13,619 nucleotides of DNA from an uncultured Oscillibacter sp. (GCA_900548505.1 URKI01000059.1:1-13619), one strand, 5' to 3'; shown: positions 6,198 through 13,352, counted from the first letter of the stretch. The notes: generated by a model not told the origin, from the letters alone. Made by a program: numbers and translations.

Positions 6198-6890
6198 ATG
6201 GACGATCTCTTCTCCATGCATACCATTGCCCACATCCGCAGCGACTTCTCCACAAAATTCGGCGTGCCCCGGCAAAGCGGCCTGGTAGACGCCCTGGAGG
6301 CCCAGGTGGTCTTTACCCCGCCCTATCGCAATCCCGACGCCGTCCGTGGATTAGAGGGCTTTTCCCACATCTGGCTCATCTGGGCCTTTCATCAGGCTGT
6401 CCGGGATACCTGGTCCCCCACTGTGCGGCCGCCCCGACTGGGCGGCAACGTCCGTATGGGCGTCTTCGCCACCCGCTCCCCTTTCCGCCCCAACCCCATC
6501 GGCCTTTCCTCCGTGGTGCTGGAGCGGGTGGAGCTGACGGCAGATCTGGGCCCGGTGCTCCATGTGCGGGGCGCGGACCTGGTGGACGGCACCCCCATTT
6601 TTGACATCAAGCCCTACATCCCCTATGGAGACAGCCATCCGGACGCCGTGGGAGGCTTTGCCGCCGCCCCCGCCGGGGCGACGCTACAGGTGGTCATCCC
6701 CCCGCCACTTCTGGAGCTGGTGCCCCCGGACCGGCGGGAGGCCCTGCGGGGCGTGCTGGCCCAGGACCCCCGGCCCCACTACCAGAGCGATCCCACCCGT
6801 GTCTACGGCTTCACCTTTGCCCATCTGGAGGTGCGCTTCACCGTGGAGGAAAACGTGCTGACGGTCCGGGAGATCCTGCCCCGGCCGTAA
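6198..6890 (+). CDS. trmO: TrmO, tRNA (N6-threonylcarbamoyladenosine(37)-N6)-methyltransferase
   Basis: A 230-residue protein of the TrmO (TsaA/YaeB, VirR-like) family, close to the 235 residues of the E. coli enzyme. TrmO uses S-adenosylmethionine to methylate t6A37 in threonine tRNAs, giving m6t6A. Family hallmarks in order are IAHIRSDFSTKFGVPRQSG (10-28), GFSHIWLIWAFH (54-65), RPPRLGG (77-83), FATRSPFRPNPIGLS (90-104), then DIKPYIPYGD near residue 140. The first about 150 residues form the beta-barrel catalytic domain; the rest (ending in VRFTVEENVLTVREI) is the TrmO C-terminal domain involved in tRNA recognition. It stands alone between two terminators with its own TATAAT element, and converges on the glycolipid operon. 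No unusual residue is visible. Confidence 0.93.
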   Translation: MDDLFSMHTIAHIRSDFSTKFGVPRQSGLVDALEAQVVFTPPYRNPDAVRGLEGFSHIWLIWAFHQAVRDTWSPTVRPPRLGGNVRMGVFATRSPFRPNPIGLSSVVLERVELTADLGPVLHVRGADLVDGTPIFDIKPYIPYGDSHPDAVGGFAAAPAGATLQVVIPPPLLELVPPDRREALRGVLAQDPRPHYQSDPTRVYGFTFAHLEVRFTVEENVLTVREILPRP

Positions 6891-6910
6891 CGGATAAAGA
6901 CATAAACGCA

Positions 6911-6945
6911 AAACAGCCATGCCGCTTTTAGCGGCATGGCTGTTT
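6911..6945. terminator. Bidirectional terminator between trmO and the glycolipid operon
   Basis: A perfect 15-bp inverted repeat, 6911-6925 against 6931-6945, with loop TTTTA. It lies 20 bases after the trmO stop and 8 bases after the stop of the oppositely oriented glycosyltransferase. T-tracts are short on both sides, so efficiency is uncertain. Confidence 0.85.
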
Positions 6946-6953
6946 GATTGCAT

Positions 6954-8018
6954 TCACCGGAAATACAGGGGGATGTGCTTGTGGAGCACCGCCATGACGG
7001 ACGGCATCTCCTCCTGATAGGGCAGGCCCTCCCGCTCGTAGACGGCCCGGAGCCGGCGGCCCATCTGCTCTAAGCTGCGGCCTCTGGCAAGTTCCAGCTC
7101 CGCCTCCTGAAGGGGCGGCAGCGTCCCATCCAGCAGGCCCTCCACCTGGGTGCGGAATCCCTCCTGATCGCTGGCCTTGTATACCTCCACGCCGTGGTGC
7201 AGCCATCCCTCATAGACGGGGATGTCCCGCAGCACTGCGGGGATGCCGCAGGCCATGGCCTCCAGCACCACGATGCCCTCCGTCTCCTCGTGGGAGAGAA
7301 ACGCGAACACGTCGCACCCGCAGTAGGCCTCCCGCAGCTCCTCCCGGCTGACGTAGCCGGGGAAGGTCACGTTCTCCGGGGCGTTTGCCAGCGCATCACG
7401 GATGACGGCGGGCACCAGCTCCGGCGCCGTGTAGCCGAACCAGAAAAACCGCACCTGGGGCATGGAGCGAGCCAGCTCCAGAAATTCCGGCAGGCCCTTG
7501 CGGGCGATCATGTGCCCCACGGAGATGACGGCCTTGTCCTGCTCCGAGAGGCCATACCGGCTGCGGAATGCCTGCCGTGCCTCCGGGATGGGACGGAAAA
7601 AGTCCGTATCCACGCCGTTGCTGAGCACATAGATAGGCCGGCGGACGCCGTAGCTCTCCAGCAGGCGGCGGGAGTACTCGGTGGGCGTCACCACCACGTT
7701 GCCGCAGTTGTAGCAAAAGCGGATCCACCGCCGGAACAGGCCGGAAAGCTGATCGGAGCCCCGGAAGGACTGGCGAAAATCCTCCTGGGTGGAGTGGCCG
7801 TAGTAGACCACCTTCTTGCCCCTGGCCCTGGCCCACAGTGCCGCAAAGGGCGAGTCGGGCAAAACCGTATTGCAATGCACCACCCGGGCGTCGGCCCGGG
7901 ACTCATCCGTTACCTCCACGCCGCAGCGGCGCAGCATCTCCCGCTGGTGTTCCACCGCGCGTCCAACGCCGCTTTTTGCCACCAGCGACAGCGCGCCTGA
8001 ATAAATCTGTACACCCAT
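6954..8018 (-). CDS. LafB-like GT4 glycosyltransferase (second sugar of diglucosyl-diacylglycerol)
   Basis: A 354-residue GT-B-fold retaining glycosyltransferase of family GT4. The C-terminal domain has the EX7E motif at E245 and E253 (EETEGIVVLEAMACG) that binds the nucleotide sugar, and a characteristic run VISVGHMIARKGLPEFLELA followed by FFWFGYT. These resemble Gram-positive LafB-type enzymes that add a second glucose to alpha-monoglucosyl-diacylglycerol, giving the lipid anchor of lipoteichoic acid. There is no signal peptide; such enzymes work on the inner face of the membrane. It is the last gene of a three-gene minus-strand operon whose first gene encodes the LafA-like partner. The start ATG at 8018 has GAGAGGAAG upstream. 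The 87-base gap before it is unusually long for this operon and carries two small hairpins. The sugar specificity (glucose or galactose) is not decidable here. Confidence 0.85.
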   Translation of the reverse strand: MGVQIYSGALSLVAKSGVGRAVEHQREMLRRCGVEVTDESRADARVVHCNTVLPDSPFAALWARARGKKVVYYGHSTQEDFRQSFRGSDQLSGLFRRWIRFCYNCGNVVVTPTEYSRRLLESYGVRRPIYVLSNGVDTDFFRPIPEARQAFRSRYGLSEQDKAVISVGHMIARKGLPEFLELARSMPQVRFFWFGYTAPELVPAVIRDALANAPENVTFPGYVSREELREAYCGCDVFAFLSHEETEGIVVLEAMACGIPAVLRDIPVYEGWLHHGVEVYKASDQEGFRTQVEGLLDGTLPPLQEAELELARGRSLEQMGRRLRAVYEREGLPYQEEMPSVMAVLHKHIPLYFR

Positions 8019-8105
8019 GTCAGGACTTCCTCTCTTTTATATTTCCGATAATCCCATAGATTTTCTATGATTTTTGCAGCACGGTTGCCGTGCCGCACCC
8101 GCACC

Positions 8106-8699
8106 TCAGGCGGGCAGCAGATGGCCCACAAAGCGGAACGCCGTGCTCAGCCCCAGGCTGTACAGCGCAATAGAGGCGGGCTTTCCCAGCAGAATGATGG
8201 CGGAAAAGCGGCCCAGGGTCATCTTAGTAGTGCCGGCCAGCCAGCAAAGGAAGTCGTCCGGCGCCACGGGGAAGAAAATGGCCAGGGCAAACCACCGGGC
8301 AAAGTGCCGGTTGGTCCAGCCCTCGTATTTTGCAATGGTCTCCTGCCGGAACAGCACGGAGAGGATGGGGCGGCCGTAGAGCTTCGCCAGCAAAAACGCA
8401 GCGATGGACCCCAGGCAGATGCCCACGTAGTTATACACGAACCCAAGCCACGGGCCGAACAGCAGCACGCCCGCCAGGCATCCCAGGCCGCCGGGCAGGA
8501 TGGGCACCACCACCTGCACCGCCTGGAACAGGACGAACACCACCGCGCCGAAGGCCCCGAATCCGCCCACAAAGGAGCGCAGGGCGGCCTGGGAGGTGAA
8601 AATCTGCTGCTTGAAGCCATAGAAGATGAACACGCCGCAGGCGATGAGGCCCAGGAGTGTAAAAACATTGATGGTAGTCTTGTTGACGAACTTCGGCAT
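8106..8699 (-). CDS. TVP38/TMEM64 (VTT-domain, DedA-related) membrane protein
   Basis: A 197-residue integral membrane protein of the TVP38/TMEM64 family (SNARE-associated/VTT domain), related to DedA. Visible are an N-terminal helix (NVFTLLGLIACGVFIFYGF), the family block VVVPILPGGLGCLAGVLLFGPWLGFVYN with YVGICLGSIAAFLLAKLYGR (about 65-110), and the second half ALAIFFPVAPDDFLCWLAGTTKMTLGRF (about 139-165) with its paired P..P/D motif. Family members are linked to lipid scrambling or undecaprenyl-phosphate/phospholipid flipping; the substrate of this one is unknown. AAAGGAGGG precedes the ATG, and only 11 bases separate it from the stop of the LafA-like gene upstream. Its place between two glycolipid glucosyltransferase genes suggests it acts on glycolipid or its precursors in the same membrane, which is inference. 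Confidence 0.88.
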   Translation of the reverse strand: MPKFVNKTTINVFTLLGLIACGVFIFYGFKQQIFTSQAALRSFVGGFGAFGAVVFVLFQAVQVVVPILPGGLGCLAGVLLFGPWLGFVYNYVGICLGSIAAFLLAKLYGRPILSVLFRQETIAKYEGWTNRHFARWFALAIFFPVAPDDFLCWLAGTTKMTLGRFSAIILLGKPASIALYSLGLSTAFRFVGHLLPA

Positions 8700-8710
8700 A
8701 GGTCCCTCCT

Positions 8711-9883
8711 TTATGCGGCCCCGGAGGACTTCTTGCCCTCCCGGATCACCTGTTCATACAATGCTTCAGCGCGGCGGCCGAAGCTTTCGGCAGAAAACTC
8801 CTGTTGGGCCAGCGCCGCGGCGTTTCGTCCCAGCTCCTGCCGCAGCTGGGGATCGCTCAGGAAGCGGCGCAGGCACAGCTGGAACTGGGCCCCGTCCCGG
8901 AACTGCCAGCCGTTGACGCCGTCCACGATGACGCCCGCCAGGCACTCGTCCCGCAGGCACAGGGCCGGCAGCCCGCAGCTGAGGCCCTCCAGATACGTCA
9001 GGCCCTGGGTCTCGCTGGTGGAGGCGCTCACAAACAGGTCGCCTGCCCGGTAGTAATCGGGCACCTGCTCCCGGGGCACCATGCCCGCGAACCGCACCCG
9101 GTCGGAAAGCCCCAGCTCCCGGACCTGGGCCTCCAGCGCGGCGCGGTGGGGACCATCCCCTACCAGCAGCAGCCGGATGTTCTCGTCCTCCACGCCTGCC
9201 ACATACCGCAAAAGCCGGTCAATGTTCTTCTCCTCCGCCAGGCGGCCGATGTAGGTCAGCACCACCGCGTCTTCGGGCAGGCCCAGACGGCAGCGCAGCG
9301 CCTGCCGCGCCTTGTCATCCGCCGTGGCGGTAAAGCGGCTAAGGTCGATGCCCGTGGGGATCACAGCGATGGGCGCTGCCACATGATACCCCTCCAGCAG
9401 CCGCCGCACCTTCTGGGTAGGTGCGATGACACAGGCCGTCTGCGCCACCACCCAGCGGGTGAAAGCAGCCACCGCTGCCCGGCCCCACCGGCGGCTGGGC
9501 GAAAAGTAATGGGTATAGTCCTCATACACCGTGTGGTAGGTATGTACCAGCGGTGCGCCTGTGGCCGCGGCCAGACGGCGTGCCATCAGGAACGTGGAAA
9601 ACTCGCACTGGCTGTGGATCACGTCCGGCTGCCAGCGGGCCAGGCGCCGCATCAGCGCCAGTGCCGGCGCCGTCCGCAGCCGCACACCCGGATAGATCAT
9701 CCCGGCGCTGACCGCCCCGATGTAGGTCACGTCCCCCTCCTGATAGGAATGGGCACTGTTGGAAAGGGTCAGGACCCGCACCTCATGGCCCTGCTCCGTC
9801 AGCGCCTGTTTGAGCGTCAGCACGGACGTTACCACGCCGTTGACCGTGGGGGCATAGCAATCTGTGGTCAGCAGGATCTTCAT
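8711..9883 (-). CDS. LafA-like 1,2-diacylglycerol 3-alpha-glucosyltransferase (GT4)
   Basis: A 390-residue GT-B glycosyltransferase of family GT4, close in pattern to alpha-monoglucosyl-diacylglycerol synthases (LafA/alMGS): N-terminal KILLTTDCYAPTVNGVVTSV, the acceptor-domain block HTYHTVYEDYTHYF (114-127), APTQKVR, VIPTGIDLSRF, YIGRLAEEKNIDRLL (211-225) and EX7E at E291 and E299 (ETQGLTYLEG). It should transfer glucose from UDP-glucose to diacylglycerol at the cytoplasmic face. The frame also opens with GTG at 9892, but that codon overlaps the ribosome-binding site AAAGGAG (9898-9892). ATG 9883, 8 bases beyond that site, is therefore the better start. It is the first gene of the operon, behind a strong promoter with a palindromic operator. 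Confidence 0.87.
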   Translation of the reverse strand: MKILLTTDCYAPTVNGVVTSVLTLKQALTEQGHEVRVLTLSNSAHSYQEGDVTYIGAVSAGMIYPGVRLRTAPALALMRRLARWQPDVIHSQCEFSTFLMARRLAAATGAPLVHTYHTVYEDYTHYFSPSRRWGRAAVAAFTRWVVAQTACVIAPTQKVRRLLEGYHVAAPIAVIPTGIDLSRFTATADDKARQALRCRLGLPEDAVVLTYIGRLAEEKNIDRLLRYVAGVEDENIRLLLVGDGPHRAALEAQVRELGLSDRVRFAGMVPREQVPDYYRAGDLFVSASTSETQGLTYLEGLSCGLPALCLRDECLAGVIVDGVNGWQFRDGAQFQLCLRRFLSDPQLRQELGRNAAALAQQEFSAESFGRRAEALYEQVIREGKKSSGAA

Positions 9884-9924
9884 GAAGCGCACTCCTTTCC
9901 TTTACGTGGATTTTTCATCTGTAT

Positions 9925-9944
9925 TAACTGTATTAGTACAGTTA
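9925..9944. promoter_or_regulatory. Perfect palindromic operator at the glycolipid operon start site
   Basis: TAACTGTA (9925-9932) and TACAGTTA (9937-9944) form a perfect 8-4-8 inverted repeat (spacer TTAG). It abuts the -10 box of the minus-strand promoter and covers the expected transcription start, a classic repressor position. The TAGTACA/TGTACTA core resembles sites of GntR/YtrA-type regulators, but no regulator gene is in the window. Confidence 0.7.
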
Positions 9945-9972
9945 GAATAGTGTATTCACACGCCGCTGTCAA
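9944..9972 (-). promoter_or_regulatory. Sigma-A-type promoter of the glycolipid operon
   Basis: On the minus strand, a consensus -35 TTGACA (9972-9967) is followed by exactly 17 bases and the -10 TATTCT (9949-9944). Transcription would start near 9937, about 50 bases before ATG 9883. The region between this promoter and the terminator at 10118 (about 145 bases) is AT-rich and non-coding, with one small hairpin. Confidence 0.8.
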
Positions 9973-10117
9973 GAGAGTTTATAAAAATTTCATAAATTTT
10001 TTCCATGTTATGTAGGCTTTATGCGCTTTACAAAGTTTTTTACTATATTAAGACGTTTCTTCCAGGGTTTCGTTACCAATAAAACGAGACAGCGTTCCAT
10101 TTTTCTTCAATACCGGC

Positions 10118-10155
10118 AAAAAAAGGCGGCCGCTTAAAAAGCGGTCGCCTTTTTT
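10118..10155. terminator. Terminator of the TRAP operon (symmetrical, bidirectional)
   Basis: AAAAAAGGCGGCCGC (10119-10133) pairs with GCGGTCGCCTTTTTT (10141-10155), 15 bp with one G-T/A-C position, loop TTAAAAA. On the minus strand it lies 8 bases after the dctM stop and ends in seven T. It is equally T-tailed on the plus strand. Confidence 0.9.
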
Positions 10156-10163
10156 GTGTTGGA

Positions 10164-11546
10164 TCAGCCAGCCACCATGTTGGGCAGCCAGGTGACAATG
10201 CCCGGGAACACCGTGCACAGGATCGTCACGAAGACGATGATGAGGATGAACGGGATTACGCCGCGATACACCTCGGTGATCTTCACGTCGTCCGGCAGGA
10301 TGCCCTTGACATAGAACAGAGCAAAGCCGAAAGGAGGCGTCATGAAGCAGGTCTGCAGCATGACGGCGGTGACAGCCACCAGCCACAGCCGGTCGAAGCC
10401 GAACATATCCATGATAGGCAGGAAGATGGGGAACACGATCATAACGATGCCCAGCCAGTCGATGAACATGCCCATGATGAACACGATGGTCATCATGATG
10501 GCGAAGGCGCCCCACTTGCCGATGCCCATGCCCATGACCCAGTTGGCAATGATCTGGTCGCCGTCCAGGGACATGAACACGCCGGTGAACGCAGCCGCGC
10601 CGAACAGGATGATGAACACCATGGCCGTGGTCTTGGCGGTGTCGATCAGAGAGTCCATGAGCATCTTCATGTTGAACTGCTTGTAGAAGATAGCCAGGAT
10701 CAGGGAGAACAGCGCGCCCACGCCGGCAGCCTCAGTGGGCGTTGCAAAGCCGCCGAAGATGGAGCCCAGCACGCCGAAGATCAGGATCAGGGGCGGGACC
10801 AGGTTGATGAGGGAGCCGGTGATGCGCTGCTTGAGGGGCATCTCGGCCAGCTCCTGCTCGCTCATGGCCGGGCCGTAATCGGGGTGGATGTGGCAGATGA
10901 TCATCACATAGATGATGTAGCACAGGCTCAGCAGCAGGCCGGGGACGATGGCGGCGAAGAAGATCTTGCCGACAGAGACCTCAGCGTAGGAGCCCATGGA
11001 CACCAGCATAATGGACGGGGGGATCAGAATACCCAGAGAACCGCCGGCGCACACCATGCCGCAGGCCAGAGAGGGCTTGTAGCCGCTGCGCAGCAGGATG
11101 GGGATGGACAGCATGCCCATGGTCACCACGGAGGCGCCCACGATGCCGGTGGTAGCGGCGAACACGGTGGAAACCACGATGACCGCCAGGCCCAGGCCGC
11201 CCTTGAGGGGTCCGAACAGATAGCGGATGGACTCAAACAGGCCGTCCGCCACCTTGGAGTGGGTCAGGAAGTTGGCCATCAGCACGAACATGGGGATAGC
11301 CACCATGGAGTAGCTTTGCATCTGGTCATAGACCTTTGTCATGGCGATGGTAACACCGGCATCGCCCCAGGCGATCCAGCCCACGATCACGCCGGCGCCG
11401 CCCAGCACGAACGCCAGCTCCTGGCCCAGCACGAGGCCCACGATCATCAGACCGAACAGCAGTCCGATCATCACCACGGCCCACTGATCGGCCATGATGT
11501 TATTGGATGCGACAAAGCCCTGCAGGGCTTCCATAATTGCGGCCAT
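10164..11546 (-). CDS. dctM: TRAP transporter large permease DctM
   Basis: A 460-residue, very hydrophobic protein of the TRAP large-permease (DctM) family, the ion-coupled translocation subunit, normally with 12 or more membrane helices. Family segments seen are MVAIPMFVLMANFLTHSKVADGLF near residue 82, LGLAVIVVSTVFAATTGIVGASV followed by CGMVCAGGSLGILIPPSIMLV (about 136-180), GGFATPTEAAGVGALFSL in the second repeat, and FIDWLGIVMIVFPIFLPI near the C-terminal third. The N-terminus has about 20 extra residues (MAAIMEALQGFVASNNIM) before the first helix. The ATG at 11546 overlaps the dctQ stop by one base (TAATG), so translation is coupled. It is the last gene, ending in a strong terminator. 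Confidence 0.95.
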   Translation of the reverse strand: MAAIMEALQGFVASNNIMADQWAVVMIGLLFGLMIVGLVLGQELAFVLGGAGVIVGWIAWGDAGVTIAMTKVYDQMQSYSMVAIPMFVLMANFLTHSKVADGLFESIRYLFGPLKGGLGLAVIVVSTVFAATTGIVGASVVTMGMLSIPILLRSGYKPSLACGMVCAGGSLGILIPPSIMLVSMGSYAEVSVGKIFFAAIVPGLLLSLCYIIYVMIICHIHPDYGPAMSEQELAEMPLKQRITGSLINLVPPLILIFGVLGSIFGGFATPTEAAGVGALFSLILAIFYKQFNMKMLMDSLIDTAKTTAMVFIILFGAAAFTGVFMSLDGDQIIANWVMGMGIGKWGAFAIMMTIVFIMGMFIDWLGIVMIVFPIFLPIMDMFGFDRLWLVAVTAVMLQTCFMTPPFGFALFYVKGILPDDVKITEVYRGVIPFILIIVFVTILCTVFPGIVTWLPNMVAG

Positions 11547-12091
11547 TACAGGGCCTCCTTTCCGTCAGTGCCGGCCTTCTTGCCGGACGCAGCCTCCAGG
11601 ATGCCCCGCACCTGCTTGAGCAGTTCGGAGACCGTCTGGATCGACAGCAGCAGCAGACCGATGAACAGGCACAGCTTCACCGGCCAGGTGGGCGGTGCCC
11701 ACACAGAGTAGCCCTTTTCACCCGTGACATAGGCGTTCCAGAAGAAGCTCCAGCTGTTGGGCAGCAGGCCCGCCAGGAACGGGACCAGGAAAATGACATA
11801 GGTCACGATGTGCAGGATGTACTGGGCCATGAGGGGCAGACGGGCAAAGAGTACGTCCACCGCCACGAAGGCCTTTTTCTGGAAGCCGTAAGCGCAGATC
11901 AGGATGATGTAGCAGGCAAAGATCATGACGATGGCATCCTGCGTCCAGATCTGGGGGCTGTGGAAGAAGCGGCGCAGGATCACCTCACAGATGATGACGC
12001 CCAGAATGCCCAGCACCGCGAAGGAGAAGATGCGGCCCAGCCAGTCATTCATGGTGTCGATCACATTGCAGATACGATCGATTACTTTCAT
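11546..12091 (-). CDS. dctQ: TRAP transporter small permease DctQ
   Basis: A 181-residue four-helix membrane protein of the DctQ family, the small subunit that pairs with DctM. The usual pattern is present: a first amphipathic helix and FSFAVLGILGVIICEVILRRFFHSPQIW leading into TQDAIVMIFACYIILICAYGFQKKAFVAVDVLF, a third helix (ILHIVTYVIFLVPFLAGLL), and a last helix (PVKLCLFIGLLLLSIQTVSELL) followed by a charged cytosolic tail. The start ATG at 12091 has AAAGAGG (12106-12100) 8 bases upstream; that ribosome-binding site forms one arm of a hairpin with the sequence just after dctP. The gene lies 40 bases after dctP and overlaps dctM by one base. Confidence 0.92.
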   Translation of the reverse strand: MKVIDRICNVIDTMNDWLGRIFSFAVLGILGVIICEVILRRFFHSPQIWTQDAIVMIFACYIILICAYGFQKKAFVAVDVLFARLPLMAQYILHIVTYVIFLVPFLAGLLPNSWSFFWNAYVTGEKGYSVWAPPTWPVKLCLFIGLLLLSIQTVSELLKQVRGILEAASGKKAGTDGKEAL

Positions 12092-12099
12092 TTCTCACA

Positions 12100-12127
12100 C
12101 CTCTTTCTCGTTTTCACACTAAAGAGG
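12100..12127 (-). promoter_or_regulatory. Hairpin sequestering the dctQ ribosome-binding site
   Basis: In the minus-strand RNA, CCUCUUU (12127-12121) can pair over 7 bases with AAAGAGG (12106-12100), the dctQ Shine-Dalgarno, across a 14-base loop. The hairpin begins 4 bases after the dctP stop codon and has no T-tract, so it is not a terminator. It may lower permease synthesis relative to the binding protein, or protect the dctP message 3' end. Confidence 0.55.
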
Positions 12128-12131
12128 CGGA

Positions 12132-13262
12132 TCACTCTTCAACGTTGTAGCCGAAGCCGTAGTCGCCGGTCCAGTCGCGGTAGTTGGCGGCAGCGTCGCG
12201 ATAGGCCATCATGGAGTCATAGACCTTCTTGAAGTTGGGGTTGACCTCGCACTCTTCCAGATAGGTCTCCTTGCAGGTCTTGCGGATCAGCTCCATGTCC
12301 TCCTCGGGCAGGCTGGTGACGATGATGCCCTGCTCGTCGATCATCTGGTTGGTGACGGTCATGTCGTTCCAGATGTAGCGGGACAGCTGCTCGCCGCAGC
12401 ACAGACGGGCGGCCATCTCAAAGGCCTTCTGGTACTCCTCGGGCAGCTCGTTCCAGGCGTCCTTGTTCACCATGACGCCGTTGACGCCGGCGGACTGATA
12501 CCAGGCAGGAGCGCACCAGTAGGGAGCCACTTCCTGCAGCTTCAGGGAGTCGTCCGCCTTGGGGCCGGAGAACTCGCCGCCGTCGATAACGCCGCGCTGC
12601 AGGGACTCATACAGCTCGGAAGCGGCCACGGTGGTGATGTTGATGCCCAGCTTCTGGGCAGCACGGCCAGCCATGACGCCGCCCAGGCGGATCTTCATCT
12701 TCTGCATGTCCGCGATGGAGTTGATGGGCTTGACAGAGCGGATACCGGACTCAGAGGGGTTGGTGACCAGGGGGAAGTACTCCATGTTGTACTGGCCGTA
12801 CAGGTCCTTGTAGCACTGCAGGCCGTCGGCCTCATAGATCCAGGTGTAGTAATCCAGGGCGGTGAAGTCGTCCATGATGGTGGACAGCAGCTCAAAAGCG
12901 GTGTCCTTGCCGGACCAGTAGCCGCCCCAGTCGCCGCCGCACTCGATGGTGCCGTTCTGGACGTAGTCAAACAGCTGGTTGGCGGCGCACAGCTCGCCCT
13001 CGGCGTAGTTGGTGATGGTGAAGCGGCCGCCGGTCAGCTCGCTGACCAGCTCGGAAAACCGCTGATCCACGGTGAAATGGACGTTGCCGGAGCCCCAGGT
13101 GGAACCCATCTTCCAGGTGACCACAGGCAGGTCGCTGTTGCCGCCGGCCACAGCGTTGGCGTGGGCGGTGTCCATGGTGCCGCTGTCCGTGGAGCCACAG
13201 CCGCTCAGCAGGCCCAGCGCCATGACGCCTGCCATCAGAATCGTAAGCAGTCTCTTTTTCAT
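12132..13262 (-). CDS. dctP: TRAP transporter solute-binding lipoprotein DctP
   Basis: A 376-residue solute-binding protein that captures an organic acid outside the cell for DctQM. It starts with a lipoprotein signal (MKKRLLTILMAGVMALGLLSGC, lipidated C22; lipobox LLSGC). The DctP fold is recognised by KMGSTWGSGNVHFTVDQRFSELV (about 51-73), the linker MQKMKIRLGG with R192 at the place of the conserved carboxylate-binding arginine, and SELYESLQRGVIDGGEFSGP (215-234). The E230-F231 pair and GP following resemble the EW-GP block of TakP-like 2-oxo-acid binders, so a monocarboxylate or 2-oxo acid is possible, not shown. The frame is open to 13391, but the lipoprotein signal and AAGGGAG upstream fix the start at 13262. 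It is the first gene of the TRAP operon. Confidence 0.92.
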   Translation of the reverse strand: MKKRLLTILMAGVMALGLLSGCGSTDSGTMDTAHANAVAGGNSDLPVVTWKMGSTWGSGNVHFTVDQRFSELVSELTGGRFTITNYAEGELCAANQLFDYVQNGTIECGGDWGGYWSGKDTAFELLSTIMDDFTALDYYTWIYEADGLQCYKDLYGQYNMEYFPLVTNPSESGIRSVKPINSIADMQKMKIRLGGVMAGRAAQKLGINITTVAASELYESLQRGVIDGGEFSGPKADDSLKLQEVAPYWCAPAWYQSAGVNGVMVNKDAWNELPEEYQKAFEMAARLCCGEQLSRYIWNDMTVTNQMIDEQGIIVTSLPEEDMELIRKTCKETYLEECEVNPNFKKVYDSMMAYRDAAANYRDWTGDYGFGYNVEE

Positions 13263-13277
13263 GTGCGTTTCTCCCTT

Positions 13278-13352
13278 ACAAATTTCTTTACTAAATCTAC
13301 AGAATTTCCGTCCTTTTTGGTGAAAATCCCACAAATCTCTTACTAATTTGTG
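13278..13352. repeat. Imperfect direct repeats and inverted repeat upstream of dctP
   Basis: ACAAATTTCTTTACTAAAT (13278-13296) and ACAAATCTCTTACTAATTT (13331-13349) are imperfect copies 53 bases apart. The second copy is part of an inverted repeat CACAAAT (13330-13336) / ATTTGTG (13346-13352) with a 9-base spacer. They lie in the AT-rich dctP leader/promoter zone and could be regulator sites. No clear -35/-10 pair was found here on the minus strand. Confidence 0.45.

Noticed and set aside
9884..9892. GTG 9892 as the LafA-like start
   Set aside because: The codon overlaps the AAAGGAG ribosome-binding site; ATG 9883 is correctly spaced from it.
8804..10015. 403-codon plus-strand frame opposite the LafA-like gene
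   Set aside because: It is a composition-driven shadow of the glycosyltransferase; the protein is H/Q/R-rich without recognisable motifs.
10048..10515. Minus-strand open frame covering the intergenic stretch and the end of dctM
   Set aside because: Most of it is an out-of-frame shadow of dctM and its remainder crosses the terminator; no separate ribosome-binding site or domain.
10884..11711. 275-codon plus-strand frame opposite dctM/dctQ
   Set aside because: Histidine/glutamine-rich antisense shadow of two clearly real membrane-protein genes.
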